This document shows positions 37,213 through 45,210 of a stretch of DNA of 64,000 bases, in pieces. Source of the DNA: CBDDBH01 sp965225625 (GTDB lineage: Bacteria > Pseudomonadota > Gammaproteobacteria > JADZEE01); the NCBI GenBank assembly GCA_965225625.1, contig CBDDBH010000020.1, forward strand, positions 1 to 64,000, written 5' to 3'. The notes beneath the pieces are model-generated. The model was not told the DNA's origin, ran no database searches, and was given only the letters and a program-made list of their open reading frames with translations. The translations under genes and the position numbers were made by a program. Each line of letters starts with the position of its first letter. Within the stretch, counting starts at the first letter, position 1.

Positions 37213-37719
37213 GTGGATACAAGACGAATAATTTCCAACGTTTTAATGGGTCTGTTTGTTGTAATGGCGGCGCCCATGGTAGGTAGCGCCGATGTCGGTA
37301 CGCTGCTCCAGAGAGACTTGCTGACTGAGGACAACGGCCGGTTCGTGCACGATCAGACGATTCGCTGCCGTTTTCCTACGCGTGATGGCGGTCAGAAAAC
37401 AGGCTATTTCAAACGTCACATCGAGGCTCCAAGTGATCTCATCAGCCGTGATAACTTTGTTTATGTCAGTACCCGCGTATTGTTCACCAACCGGGCATTC
37501 CTGGCATCGATCCTCGATCCTACGATGACCTTGACGGACGCTATGTCTGCGGTCCAATGTGGACCGGTCGATCCGCCGGCGACCGGAGTCGATTTCACGA
37601 TTAGCATTTCCATGCATACCGATGGGATCCATGTAGAGACAACCAATACGAAGTCGGCGGCCACCGCCGTGGACAACTTAAGCTGGGCCGATGTACTTGG
37701 CATGGAAGACGAGAATTGA
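37213..37719 (+). CDS. Exported protein of unknown function
   Basis: 168 residues from a GTG at 37213 placed behind GAGGAG; a longer frame opens at 37156. The first 26 residues form a signal peptide (RRIISNVLMGLFVVMAAPM, cleavage near GSA). The mature part (~142 residues) includes TIRCRFPTRDGGQKTGYF and ends in SWADVLGMEDEN. It has two cysteines (IRCRF, VQCGP) that could form a disulphide in the periplasm. No family recognised. Confidence 0.7.
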   Translation: MDTRRIISNVLMGLFVVMAAPMVGSADVGTLLQRDLLTEDNGRFVHDQTIRCRFPTRDGGQKTGYFKRHIEAPSDLISRDNFVYVSTRVLFTNRAFLASILDPTMTLTDAMSAVQCGPVDPPATGVDFTISISMHTDGIHVETTNTKSAATAVDNLSWADVLGMEDEN

Positions 37720-37927
37720 GCAAAGCAGATCAGACCCGCATTGCTATTGCAGAAATCGGCCAAACATCTCTACAGGGACGTTCGCCGATGCTCTCTGGCT
37801 GAGTTGATTGACAGGTAATCAGGTGCAGCCCACAAGGGCAGGCTGGCCGGCACGAGTAGGAAACACACCCTACAGAGGTGTTTCAGGGAGAGCATCACAG
37901 CAGCGAGATCTGAACGATACAGCTTAA

Positions 37928-37956
37928 GACCGGCCCGCGCGGCACGCGAGCCGGTC
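37928..37956 (-). terminator. GC hairpin after the DUF3313 relic
   Basis: GACCGGC and GCCGGTC arms around a 15-base GC-rich loop, 11 bp beyond the stop of the reverse-strand fragment. No clear T-run, so termination is only probable. Confidence 0.45.
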
Positions 37957-37967
37957 TGTGGATTGAA

Positions 37968-38159
37968 CTATTTGCCGCGTTCCGCGTCCCAGCGCTGACG
38001 GAAGCGTTGTGCGTAGAAGGTCAATGCCTTTTCGAGCTTATTCCACGACGCCTTGCCCTTGGCCGCCGTCGCCGTTTGTTGATCGACCAACGCTCCGAGT
38101 CGCTCGCCTGTTGTCGAATCGACCAGTTCGATCTCGATCACGGCGTCGTTCAGATCGAA
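37968..38159 (-). pseudogene. DUF3313-like lipoprotein C-terminal fragment
   Basis: 63 codons reading FDLNDAVIEIELVDSTTGER and then a region ending KALTFYAQRFRQRWDAERGK. This fits the end of DUF3313-type lipoproteins. The first ~150 residues are missing, replaced by the 3' end of the RHH antitoxin gene. The assignment is moderate because only the end remains. Confidence 0.55.
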
Positions 38160-38392
38160 AATGCTTTGTCACTTAGAGTCGAAAAAAAATCGTTGATCTC
38201 CGCGAGTGTATACGAGCGCTTATCCGGCGTAGCAGCCAGTGCTAGACAGAGTGCTTGAAAGCGTTCCGCGGGAGGTGGTAGAACTTGCCTTAGAACCCAT
38301 TTCGAGACGTCCATACCGGCCTCGGCGGCACGATTCTGGATCTGTGCCTTCTCCTGTGCACTAACGCGGATTTGTAATTGCTGCGACTTCAT
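38150..38392 (-). CDS. Ribbon-helix-helix antitoxin-like protein, orphan
   Basis: An 80-residue protein with an RHH core (LQIRVSAQEKAQIQNRAAEA, then GMDVSKWVL) and an acidic C-terminal half (RSYTLAEINDFFSTLSD). This is the layout of DUF1778/CopG-type antitoxins, with DNA-binding and toxin-binding halves. A 33-bp palindrome just upstream is a probable operator. The expected toxin gene is absent; the frame ends inside a junction with a DUF3313 fragment, and its last residues may be non-native. Probably a leftover of a toxin-antitoxin locus still able to repress its own promoter. Confidence 0.72.
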   Translation of the reverse strand: MKSQQLQIRVSAQEKAQIQNRAAEAGMDVSKWVLRQVLPPPAERFQALCLALAATPDKRSYTLAEINDFFSTLSDKAFSI

Positions 38393-38414
38393 CCTTGGAG
38401 AATAGGTGATATCT

Positions 38415-38447
38415 CCAGTATGTCAATACGACGTATTGACATACTGG
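38415..38447 (-). promoter_or_regulatory. Palindromic operator of the RHH gene
   Basis: CCAGTATGTCAATAC and its exact reverse complement separated by GAC, 23 bp before the RHH start codon. The inner part is also a near-palindrome (TATTGACATA-type half-sites). RHH antitoxins bind such inverted repeats cooperatively, so this is very likely the autoregulatory site. Confidence 0.75.
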
Positions 38448-38538
38448 TTAACGCTGCACGTCGGCGGAATCGATCGTGAGGAAAATGTTTTGTAACCGGA
38501 TGCTTACGGACTTCCCTGGATGTCGGCGGATGCAAATT

Positions 38539-38849
38539 TGGTGGGCCCGGTAGGACTCGAACCTACGACCAAGGGATTCGCCAGTCCCGCTATTTCTAAC
38601 GGGGGCGGACTATCTCATCACCCTCAACCGGATTGTTAGGGCGCGGGATGCTCATGCCTGTTATTAAGAACGCTGTAGTTCTCAGGTAGTCTCTGCACCG
38701 TCCGGCGGTGTACCGCCGGCTTGGCTCAGGGTTGCCATCAGCTAGGCTGAGCAGGTTCCCCTGAATTCATCCCGTTCATTTCACGCCTTTCAGCGTGAAC
38801 GCACCATTTAAGATGAGTCCCCTGCTCTAACCAACTGAGCTACAGGCCC
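38539..38849 (-). tRNA. tRNA-Ile(CAU) split by a group I intron
   Basis: The 5' exon is 38813-38849 (GGGCCTGTAGCTCAGTTGG to the anticodon CAT) and the 3' exon is 38539-38578 (AATCCCTTGG to an encoded CCA). Spliced, they give a 77-nt tRNA with a 7-bp acceptor stem (one G-T pair), D and T arms, and the CTCATAA anticodon loop. The G-T closing pair and CAT anticodon match the minor tRNA-Ile whose wobble C is modified to lysidine, rather than a methionine tRNA; this is inferred from overall similarity. The intron sits right after the anticodon. Confidence 0.93.
38579..38812 (-). ncRNA. Group I self-splicing intron (IC3-like), 234 nt
   Basis: The intron follows the T of the CAT anticodon and ends in G, as group I introns do. 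The exon CAT can pair with an internal guide GTG ~8 nt into the intron, giving the T-G wobble at the 5' splice site. Core pieces match the Azoarcus tRNA-Ile intron pattern: GGCAACCCTGAGCCAAGCC (P3/J regions), GGTGCAGAGACTA (P3-P7) and GATGAGATAGTCC (P7 3' strand). A strong GCCGGCGG/CCGCCGG hairpin (P8-like or P6) interrupts it. There is no room for an internal ORF. Confidence 0.9.
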
Positions 38850-39011
38850 AACGAATTGAATTGTATCAAGATTACCAGCTCGTTGAACGAATCTATTTAC
38901 TGTACATAATTACAGTTAGTGATCGATCGCCGACATCGATGTCAAATTTGCGAGCAGCGCTTAACCGGGCGACAGAGAAAGTTCTGCTCCGCAAAATGTA
39001 AGAACGCGTAA

Positions 39012-39296
39012 AACAACAATCGTCATCAATCGTATCAAGCACAACAACGGCGAGGCAAAGCGCGAAAATTACGATTGATACACGTAAGAGGTTCAGCCTG
39101 CGAGCACTGTCGATACGAGAAGAATCACGCCGCTCTTGTCTTTCACCACGTCGATCCCACAACCAAGTTGTTTCAGTTGGATCTGCGTTCTCTTTCTAAT
39201 CGAAAGTGGGAGGTGATTCTGATTGAAGCCGAAAAGTGTGATTTGCTTTGCGCTAACTGCCACGCGGAGTTACACAATCCCGATTGTGCGCTTTAG
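39012..39296 (+). pseudogene. HNH endonuclease remnant
   Basis: The open frame after a TAA at 39009 reads YQAQQRRGKARKLRLI, CEHCRYEKNHAALVFHHVDP, then FQLDLRSLSNRKWEVIL and LLCANCHAELHNP. These are the two CxxC zinc-binding pairs and the HH of an HNH nuclease. The N-terminus lacks a plausible start; TTG at 39075 would skip the basic helix, so the gene is probably 5'-truncated. It lies 160 bp from the intron-bearing tRNA gene on the other strand. Such HNH proteins can act as homing endonucleases, but a link to this intron is unproven. Confidence 0.7.
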
Positions 39297-39358
39297 GCCC
39301 AGAGGATCGCTGTTGCCCCGGGAATTGCGATTAAGAACGGGCCAAATTACCCCTCATC

Positions 39359-40202
39359 CTGTCCTTCTCCCGCTAGGAGGGTGTCGCGAAAGGGGGATCG
39401 TTGCAAGGATCGTGAAGCGTTAAACTACGTGCAGGTACAAGATAGCGAGAGGCCAACGGTGACAAAAGCGCTGGGAATAAATGGGGATGTGCAACTGAAC
39501 CTGTTTGAGGGGTTGTCCGATACTGGCGCGTCGCGGCAAAGCCGCAGAGCTGCGGGGCGTGTGTTCATTGATCCTGATCCGCAGCAGCTTTATCTGGGTC
39601 AGTTGTCGGTGAAGGCGCATCTGCAAGCGGCCGGCATTCGTGGGCCGTTAGTGTTACGAGCGCTATTGAGCGAGCTGGATTGGTCGGGTTTTGAAGACAA
39701 CTATGCCAGGACGGGCCGCGCGCCGTATTCCCCGCGCAGCGTGTTGGGGTTAATCGTGTACGGGCTATTGCAGGGTGTGAGTTCGTTGCGGGGTCTGGAA
39801 CGGTTGGCGCGAGTGGATATCGGTGCGATGTGGGTGAGCGGGGGGATCTGTCCGGACCATGCGAACATCGGCCGGTTTATCACGCAGCATGATGAGTTGC
39901 TGAGCGGGTCATTTTTTATTGAGTTAACCGGCCGTGTGTTACAAGCCACGGGCAGCAGCGCGACCCGGGTGGCGGGAGACGGCACGGTGATAGAGGCGGC
40001 GTGTTCGCATTATGGTTTGATAAAGGAAGAGGCGGCGAAACAGCGTTTGAGCGAGGCGAGGCAGGTGTTGGCGCAGGCACCGGAGGATAAAACCAAACAA
40101 GTGGCGTTGGCGCAAAGCCAGCAAGTGCATGAGACCTTGCAAAGGCGCAAAGCGGCGCGGGAAAGCAAGGGTAAGTCAGGCGAGAAGGTGTGTGTGAGTG
40201 CG
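39359..40202. repeat. 844-bp inverted repeat, left copy (IS1182-type 5' part)
   Basis: Matches 42385-43228 in inverted orientation over 844 bp with very few differences, for example GATGTGCAACTG versus GATGCGCAACTG. It covers the left end and first ~248 codons of an IS1182-type transposase. Confidence 0.92.
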
Positions 40203-40751
40203 CACGAGCCCGAAGCGATGGTGCAAGCGTTGAAACGCGGACGAGGCACGGGGCCCTCCTATAAGCCCTCGGTGCTGGCCAATGAAGAACGGGTGGTGGT
40301 TGGGATGGCGGTTGACCCCTCCAGTGAGAGCGCGGTGGTCGCGGGGATGCTGGCGCACAGTGAAGCGAGCAGTGGCGTGGCCGTTGAAGATCTGTTGCTG
40401 GATGCGGGCTACTTCAGTGACCGGATATTGCAACACAGCGTGGAGCGGGACATCAACCTGCTTTGTCCGGAGGGGAAAGTGGCGGGGCAAGCCAAGCAAT
40501 CGCAGAAAACCTTTCCTAAGGGTGCCTTTGTCTATGACGCGTACCAGGATGCTTACCGCTGTGCGAACAATGAATGGTTAGTGCCGGTGGAGCGTTACGC
40601 GGGCACTGCCACACACAAAGGGTACGTGCGTTATGCCACCCCGGGCTGCGGTGCGTGTGCTTTGAAAGCGCAGTGTACGCGGGGGGAACGCCGGACCATC
40701 AGCCGCTATGGGGGTGATGAACTAAAAGATGCGCTGCGCATGGTCCCCCTG
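39459..40751 (+). pseudogene. IS1182-family transposase, interrupted by an IS3 element
   Basis: From a GTG at 39459 behind GAGAGG, the protein has the family N-terminus (FIDPDPQQLYLGQLSVKAHL), PYSPRSVLGLIVYGLLQGVSS, CPDHANIGRF, AGDGTVIEA (first catalytic Asp), LLLDAGYFS (second Asp) and a C-terminal Cys cluster CGACALKAQCTRGERRTISRY. At base 40752 the terminal repeat of an IS3-family element begins, so ~60 C-terminal residues including the final Glu region are lost. Inactive. Confidence 0.88.
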
Positions 40752-40813
40752 TGTCAGGATAGATGTCGCCTTTATTAGAGAGAGAAAAACAAGGGGGCGA
40801 GAGAGATTGGTCA

Positions 40814-41296
40814 ATGAAACATTCACAGGAATTGAGAGAGAGGGTAACGAGGAAAGTGTTGGAAGGAACGAGGTCACAGGGGTTGGTCGCGGAGGAATTT
40901 GGAATTGGTCGTTCGACGATCCAGAATTGGTTACGTCAAGATCGAAGAGCGGGAGTGAGCGAGGTGGTGAAACAAGAGAGGCGCCCTGAGGACTGGACAG
41001 CGCAGGAGCGACTGAACGCGCTGATTGAGAGCAGTGCATTATCGGACGATGCTCTGGGCACGTGGTGTCGCGGTCAAGGGTTGCACACGCATCATCTTGA
41101 GCGTTGGCGCCGGGAGATAATTGAAGGTCAGGACCGGGGCAAGGGGTCGCAGAGCACGCTGCGCGCCTTACGCGAAGAGACCCGGTCATTGAAGAAGGAA
41201 CTACGTCGCAAGGAGAAGGCGCTGGCGGAGACGGCGGCGTTGCTGGTGCTGAAAAAAAAAGCGGCCGCGATTTGGGGGGAGCCCGAGGACGATTGA
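40814..41296 (+). CDS. IS3 transposase OrfA
   Basis: A 160-residue protein from the ATG at 40814. A helix-turn-helix (KHSQELRERVTRKVLE, LVAEEFGIGRSTIQNWLR) is followed by a leucine-zipper-like coiled coil (LRALREETRSLKKELRRKEK). It ends just after an A9G run (41252-41261) where -1 slippage joins OrfB. OrfA alone acts in end binding and regulation. Confidence 0.88.
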   Translation: MKHSQELRERVTRKVLEGTRSQGLVAEEFGIGRSTIQNWLRQDRRAGVSEVVKQERRPEDWTAQERLNALIESSALSDDALGTWCRGQGLHTHHLERWRREIIEGQDRGKGSQSTLRALREETRSLKKELRRKEKALAETAALLVLKKKAAAIWGEPEDD

Positions 41297-42354
41297 TTAG
41301 CGAGCCAGAGCGAGTACAGGCAGTGGTGTTAATCGATGAAGCGGTGCAACAAGGGTGTCGTAAAGTGAAGGCATGTGAAACGCTGGGGCTGTCGCTACGC
41401 ACGGTGCAACGGTGGCAGCGCACAGGGTCGGTGGACCGGCGCAAAGGGTCACGGGCGATGCCGGCGAATCGTCTGAGCCAGAGCGAGGTTGCGCGGGTGG
41501 TGGCGGTACTCAATGCGCCTGAGCACGCTGCCAAGAGCCCCAACCAGGTCGTCGCGATGCTGGCGGACCGTGGGGAGTATATCGCTTCGGAATCAACGAT
41601 GTATCGGATCCTGCGCGAGGAGAGATTATTGCACCACCGCCAGGCCAGCGCACCGGCGCGCCGCCATGAGCCCACCGCGCGGGTGGCCAGCGGGCCAAAC
41701 CAGGTATGGAGTTGGGATATCACGTGGCTGGCGAGCCCGGTGCGGGGAATGTATTTCTATCTGTACCTGATTATGGACATCTACTCTCGCAAGATCGTGA
41801 CCTGGCAGGTGCATGAGCGTGAATGCGCCGAGTACGCTGCGGCGTTGGCGCATGAGGCCTGTTATGTGGAGGGAGTCGATGCACGGGAAGTGGTTTTGCA
41901 CGCCGACAATGGCTCGCCGATGAAAGGGGCGACGATGCTCGCCACGCTCGAGCGCCTGGGCGTCATCCCTTCATTTTCGCGCCCGGCGGTGAGCGATGAC
42001 AATCCGTTTTCGGAAAGCTTGTTTCGAACCCTCAAATACCGTCCGGAGTATCCGGAGCAAGCCTTTGAAAACATCACTCACGCGCGTGCCTGGGTGGAGC
42101 GGTTCGTACGCTGGTACAACCATGAACATCGCCACAGTGCGATCCGGTTCGTGACACCGCACGAGCGTCATAGCGGGCAGGAGCGGGAGATATTACAACG
42201 CCGACATGCGCTCTATCAGCAGGCCCGGCGAGGTCACCCTGAGCGCTGGAGTGGTGAGACGCGAAACTGGACACCTGCAGGTACGACATCCCTAACAGGC
42301 TATCGACCAAAAGTTAAGAAAGCCGAAAACTCACAAGTTATGAAGGCAGCATAA
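41272..42354 (+). CDS. IS3 transposase OrfB (DDE integrase)
   Basis: The frame overlaps OrfA in -1 and is probably made as an OrfAB fusion by slippage on AAAAAAAAAG. It has a second HTH (ACETLGLSLRTVQRW) and the catalytic triad: Asp in VWSWDITWL, Asp in VVLHADNGSPM and Glu in SDDNPFSESLFRTLKY (spacing 35 from the second Asp, as in IS3). WVERFVRWYNHEHRHSAIRF is the typical end. Apparently intact, so this element could be active. Confidence 0.92.
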   Translation: MGGARGRLISEPERVQAVVLIDEAVQQGCRKVKACETLGLSLRTVQRWQRTGSVDRRKGSRAMPANRLSQSEVARVVAVLNAPEHAAKSPNQVVAMLADRGEYIASESTMYRILREERLLHHRQASAPARRHEPTARVASGPNQVWSWDITWLASPVRGMYFYLYLIMDIYSRKIVTWQVHERECAEYAAALAHEACYVEGVDAREVVLHADNGSPMKGATMLATLERLGVIPSFSRPAVSDDNPFSESLFRTLKYRPEYPEQAFENITHARAWVERFVRWYNHEHRHSAIRFVTPHERHSGQEREILQRRHALYQQARRGHPERWSGETRNWTPAGTTSLTGYRPKVKKAENSQVMKAA

Positions 42355-42357
42355 ATC

Positions 42358-43128
42358 TTAGGCGACAACTTGCTTGACATTTACCGCACTCACACACACC
42401 TTCTCGCCTGACTTACCCTTGCTTTCCCGCGCCGCTTTGCGCCTTTGCAAGGTCTCATGCACTTGCTGGCTTTGCGCCAACGCCACTTGTTTGGTTTTAT
42501 CCTCCGGTGCCTGCGCCAACACCTGCCTCGCCTCGCTCAAACGCTGTTTCGCCGCCTCTTCCTTTATCAAACCATAATGCGAACACGCCGCCTCTATCAC
42601 CGTGCCGTCTCCCGCCACCCGGGTCGCGCTGCTGCCCGTGGCTTGTAACACACGGCCGGTTAACTCAATAAAAAATGACCCGCTCAGCAACTCATCATGC
42701 TGCGTGATAAACCGACCGATGTTCGCATGGTCCGGACAGATCCCCCCGCTCACCCACATCGCACCGATATCCACTCGCGCCAACCGTTCCAGACCCCGCA
42801 ACGAACTCACACCCTGCAATAGCCCGTACACGATTAACCCCAACACGCTGCGCGGGGAATACGGCGCGCGGCCCGTCCTGGCATAGTTGTCTTCAAAACC
42901 CGACCAATCCAGCTCGCTCAATAGCGCTCGTAACACTAACGGCCCACGAATGCCGGCCGCTTGCAGATGCGCCTTCACCGACAACTGACCCAGATAAAGC
43001 TGCTGCGGATCAGGATCAATGAACACACGCCCCGCAGCTCTGCGGCTTTGCCGCGACGCGCCAGTATCGGACAACCCCTCAAACAGGTTCAGTTGCGCAT
43101 CCCCATTTATTCCCAGCGCTTTTGTCAC
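42358..43128 (-). pseudogene. IS1182-family transposase, 3'-truncated inverted copy
   Basis: Identical by eye, apart from an occasional substitution, to the first ~248 codons of the copy at 39459, but in opposite orientation. Homology ends at KVCVSA (base 42385), where five bases (TTTAC) separate it from the IS3 right end. The remaining codons are read through the IS3 end. Inactive. Confidence 0.88.
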
Positions 43129-43228
43129 CGTTGGCCTCTCGCTATCTTGTACCTGCACGTAGTTTAACGCTTCACGATCCTTGCAACGATCCCCCTTTCG
43201 CGACACCCTCCTTGCGAGAGAAGGACAG
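42385..43228. repeat. 844-bp inverted repeat, right copy
   Basis: Counterpart of 39359-40202. Together the two copies flank the IS3 element and could form a large stem or promote inversion of the 2.2 kb between them. Confidence 0.92.
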
Positions 43229-43239
43229 GCAGATTAATG

Positions 43240-43385
43240 CTCCTCGACTTTAGCTCCTCGACTTTAGCTCCTGCGTCGTTCTAACGCCTACGTCCTGTAG
43301 GCGTGCGTCGTTCTCGACTCTAGCTTCCTGCTTCGCTCTACCTCGTCCATCCTTGGACTCGTAACGCCTACATCCCTGTAGGCGT
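43240..43385. repeat. Tandem 14-mer and two small hairpins
   Basis: CTCCTCGACTTTAG is repeated twice in tandem (43240-43267). Two copies of an 8-bp hairpin, ACGCCTAC/GTAGGCGT with a 5-6 base loop, lie at 43284-43304 and 43364-43385. They may be REP-like units. No gene. Confidence 0.6.
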
Positions 43386-43503
43386 GCATAATTTGCACTT
43401 GCGCCGTCCATGGCGGTCGGATAAGGGGTTGTCAACCACTACACTATGGCCTGCGCCGAACCTCAACACCTACTAATTGCGTCCTTGGCAATAGGCGATC
43501 CAA

Positions 43504-44724
43504 TTACAAAAACGCCCGCGGATTCTCGTGGCCCAATGAGAATGATCCATAAAGGATCGTTTGCGCTTCGTGGCTGAGGAATCCGTGCACATTTACCGCA
43601 GTGACATCCTGATACGCCAACTGCATGGGATGATCGCTTTGTAACACGCCTCCGCCTGACTGAAGGAATAACATGCGCACCGCATCCATGCATTCGCGCG
43701 TGGCATAACTCGTTTGAAAACACACTTTAGCGGCAACTTCGCGGGACATTTGCTCACCCTCGGCACACGCGCGTATTTGCTCGCCGGCTTTATCAAGCAC
43801 CATGCGTGCAACTTCTGTTTTCATCGTCGCCTCGGCCAAGGCGTTGTGCGCCGCGGCGGAATCGATGCGTTTCTGCCCGGCCACAGGATAGGAGCCGCCG
43901 CTCTGCCCTCGCGCTTTCATATTGGTCGTGAAATCGCTTACCGCTCGTTCAGCAATCCCGACTGCCGGACCGCCCAGATTAAGCACCAGCATCGGCACGA
44001 AAGCGGATTTGTAGAGCGCGCCGTGGTTGACCTCGCAACCCGGCGCCTGATAACCCGTGGCCTTGGAATAAGAAAGAAAACGATGCTCGGGAACGAAGAC
44101 GTTTTCCGCGAGCAAGGTACAACTCCCCGTTGCCAGTAACCCGGATACGAACCAATCATCGAACTTAGTGACTTCATCGCCCGGCACGAGCAGGCAGCCC
44201 GCATTGATCACTGCTCCTGCTTCGTCCTTGATCATGGCGCCGAACAGGGCCCATTCCCGGTTGTCGCATCCCGAACAGAAGTCGAACGAGCCTTTGTCGA
44301 TGAGGAATCCGCCGTCGACCTTCCGCGCTGAGTTCTTCGAAGGATTGAGTGACGCGCAGACCATTACATCCGGATTGTCAGCGAAGACTTCATCCTGAGC
44401 CTGTTTCGGCATCAGGCTCACTACCCAGGCATGGATCTGATAGATCCCCAAAACCCAGGCGCTCGCGGGACAGCCGTTGGCGATCGCGATCACCATCGGC
44501 AGTACGGATTGCATGGGTAGTTCGTAGCCGCCGTAAGCGCCGGGATTGTAGACGCGATAGAGACCCGCGGCCTGCATAGCCTGAACATTCTCCAGCGGCA
44601 GGTGCCGCTGTTGCCGTCCCTGCGATCGACGTGGCTCGAACTCGCGTGCGAGTTCCGTCGCTTTCCCTATTAGTTGTGCGGCGACATCATTCGATGTCGC
44701 CACGACTGCTGGTGCCGTTGCCAT
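43504..44724 (-). CDS. HsaA-like group D flavin monooxygenase / acyl-CoA dehydrogenase-fold protein
   Basis: A 406-residue protein of the acyl-CoA dehydrogenase fold. It opens with RRQSQ-like RRSQGRQQRHLPLENV, then LYRVYNPGAYGGYELPM, ANGCPASAWVLGIYQIHAW and VCASLNPSKN. It lacks the catalytic Glu context of acyl-CoA dehydrogenases and instead resembles the oxygenase components of two-component phenol or steroid-catechol hydroxylases (HsaA, HpaH C2 type) that use reduced flavin. The flavin reductase partner is not nearby. A small alpha/beta-barrel protein gene lies 35 bp upstream in the same orientation, probably in the same operon. Confidence 0.82.
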   Translation of the reverse strand: MATAPAVVATSNDVAAQLIGKATELAREFEPRRSQGRQQRHLPLENVQAMQAAGLYRVYNPGAYGGYELPMQSVLPMVIAIANGCPASAWVLGIYQIHAWVVSLMPKQAQDEVFADNPDVMVCASLNPSKNSARKVDGGFLIDKGSFDFCSGCDNREWALFGAMIKDEAGAVINAGCLLVPGDEVTKFDDWFVSGLLATGSCTLLAENVFVPEHRFLSYSKATGYQAPGCEVNHGALYKSAFVPMLVLNLGGPAVGIAERAVSDFTTNMKARGQSGGSYPVAGQKRIDSAAAHNALAEATMKTEVARMVLDKAGEQIRACAEGEQMSREVAAKVCFQTSYATRECMDAVRMLFLQSGGGVLQSDHPMQLAYQDVTAVNVHGFLSHEAQTILYGSFSLGHENPRAFL

Positions 44725-44759
44725 TCTCTATTCTCCCCAAAACATGTGACCACTTTCGT

Positions 44760-45047
44760 TCAGTCCATCAGTTTTTTGGGAAAGCGGGTTGCATATTCAC
44801 CGTTGTCCACGCGCAGTGCTGGTGACACTTGCAATGTGTCGTTAAGCGCCGCCCACGGGCGCAGATACTCAAACACCGCTTCCTCGCTTTCTGCTTCAAA
44901 GGCCGCTATTCCCCAATGGGTTGGCGACACTCCTTCGAACAATACCTTTATTCCCGAGACCCCGGTGTGGCCCGAGTGGGCCACCGTGTTCTTACCAACT
45001 TCCTTGATCTTATCGGGCATGATTTCGAAATAGCAAATAAACAACAT
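44760..45047 (-). CDS. Small dimeric alpha/beta-barrel-like protein (DUF3303-like)
   Basis: 95 residues with alternating strands and helices (LFICYFEIMPDKIKEV, WGIAAFEAESEEAVFEYLRP, LQVSPALRV). The pattern suggests a ferredoxin-like dimeric barrel, similar to DUF3303 or muconolactone-isomerase-like small proteins. It begins 35 bp before the flavin monooxygenase gene and is likely co-transcribed. Function unknown. Confidence 0.65.
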   Translation of the reverse strand: MLFICYFEIMPDKIKEVGKNTVAHSGHTGVSGIKVLFEGVSPTHWGIAAFEAESEEAVFEYLRPWAALNDTLQVSPALRVDNGEYATRFPKKLMD

Positions 45048-45210
45048 GGCTTCACTCCGGGCGCGATTGCGCGTTATCCAGCGACGGCAACTTTATCACG
45101 TCGGTCACAGACGTAGCCCGCCCGCCCGGTGTGCTAATATGCGATGGAAGCATCAACAATGGCGAGAGTGTGCCGACCGTGGTCCTGGTCGGGACTGGAG
45201 GGCGGAGAAA

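Larger units (their letters stand above)
40752..42379 (+). mobile_element. IS3-family insertion sequence, 1628 bp
   Basis: The left end TGTCAGGATAGATGTCGCC and the right end (reverse complement TGTCAAGCAAGTTGTCGCC) are imperfect inverted repeats, 15 of 19 matching. They enclose two overlapping genes of the IS3 type. No target-site duplication is visible: the left flank is an IS1182 transposase C-terminus and the right flank the middle of a second, inverted IS1182 copy. This means a rearrangement happened after insertion. Confidence 0.88.

Noticed and set aside
38893..39162. 89-codon frame on the - strand upstream of the tRNA
   Set aside because: It is antisense to the HNH remnant and contains no motif.
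43240..43385. Possible CRISPR-like repeats
   Set aside because: Only two hairpin copies and one 14-bp tandem pair with irregular spacing; no spacer array.
43405..43470. tRNA-Asp-like string (reverse strand, CATAGTGTAGTGGTTGACA...)
   Set aside because: It resembles a D-arm only; acceptor and T stems cannot be formed.
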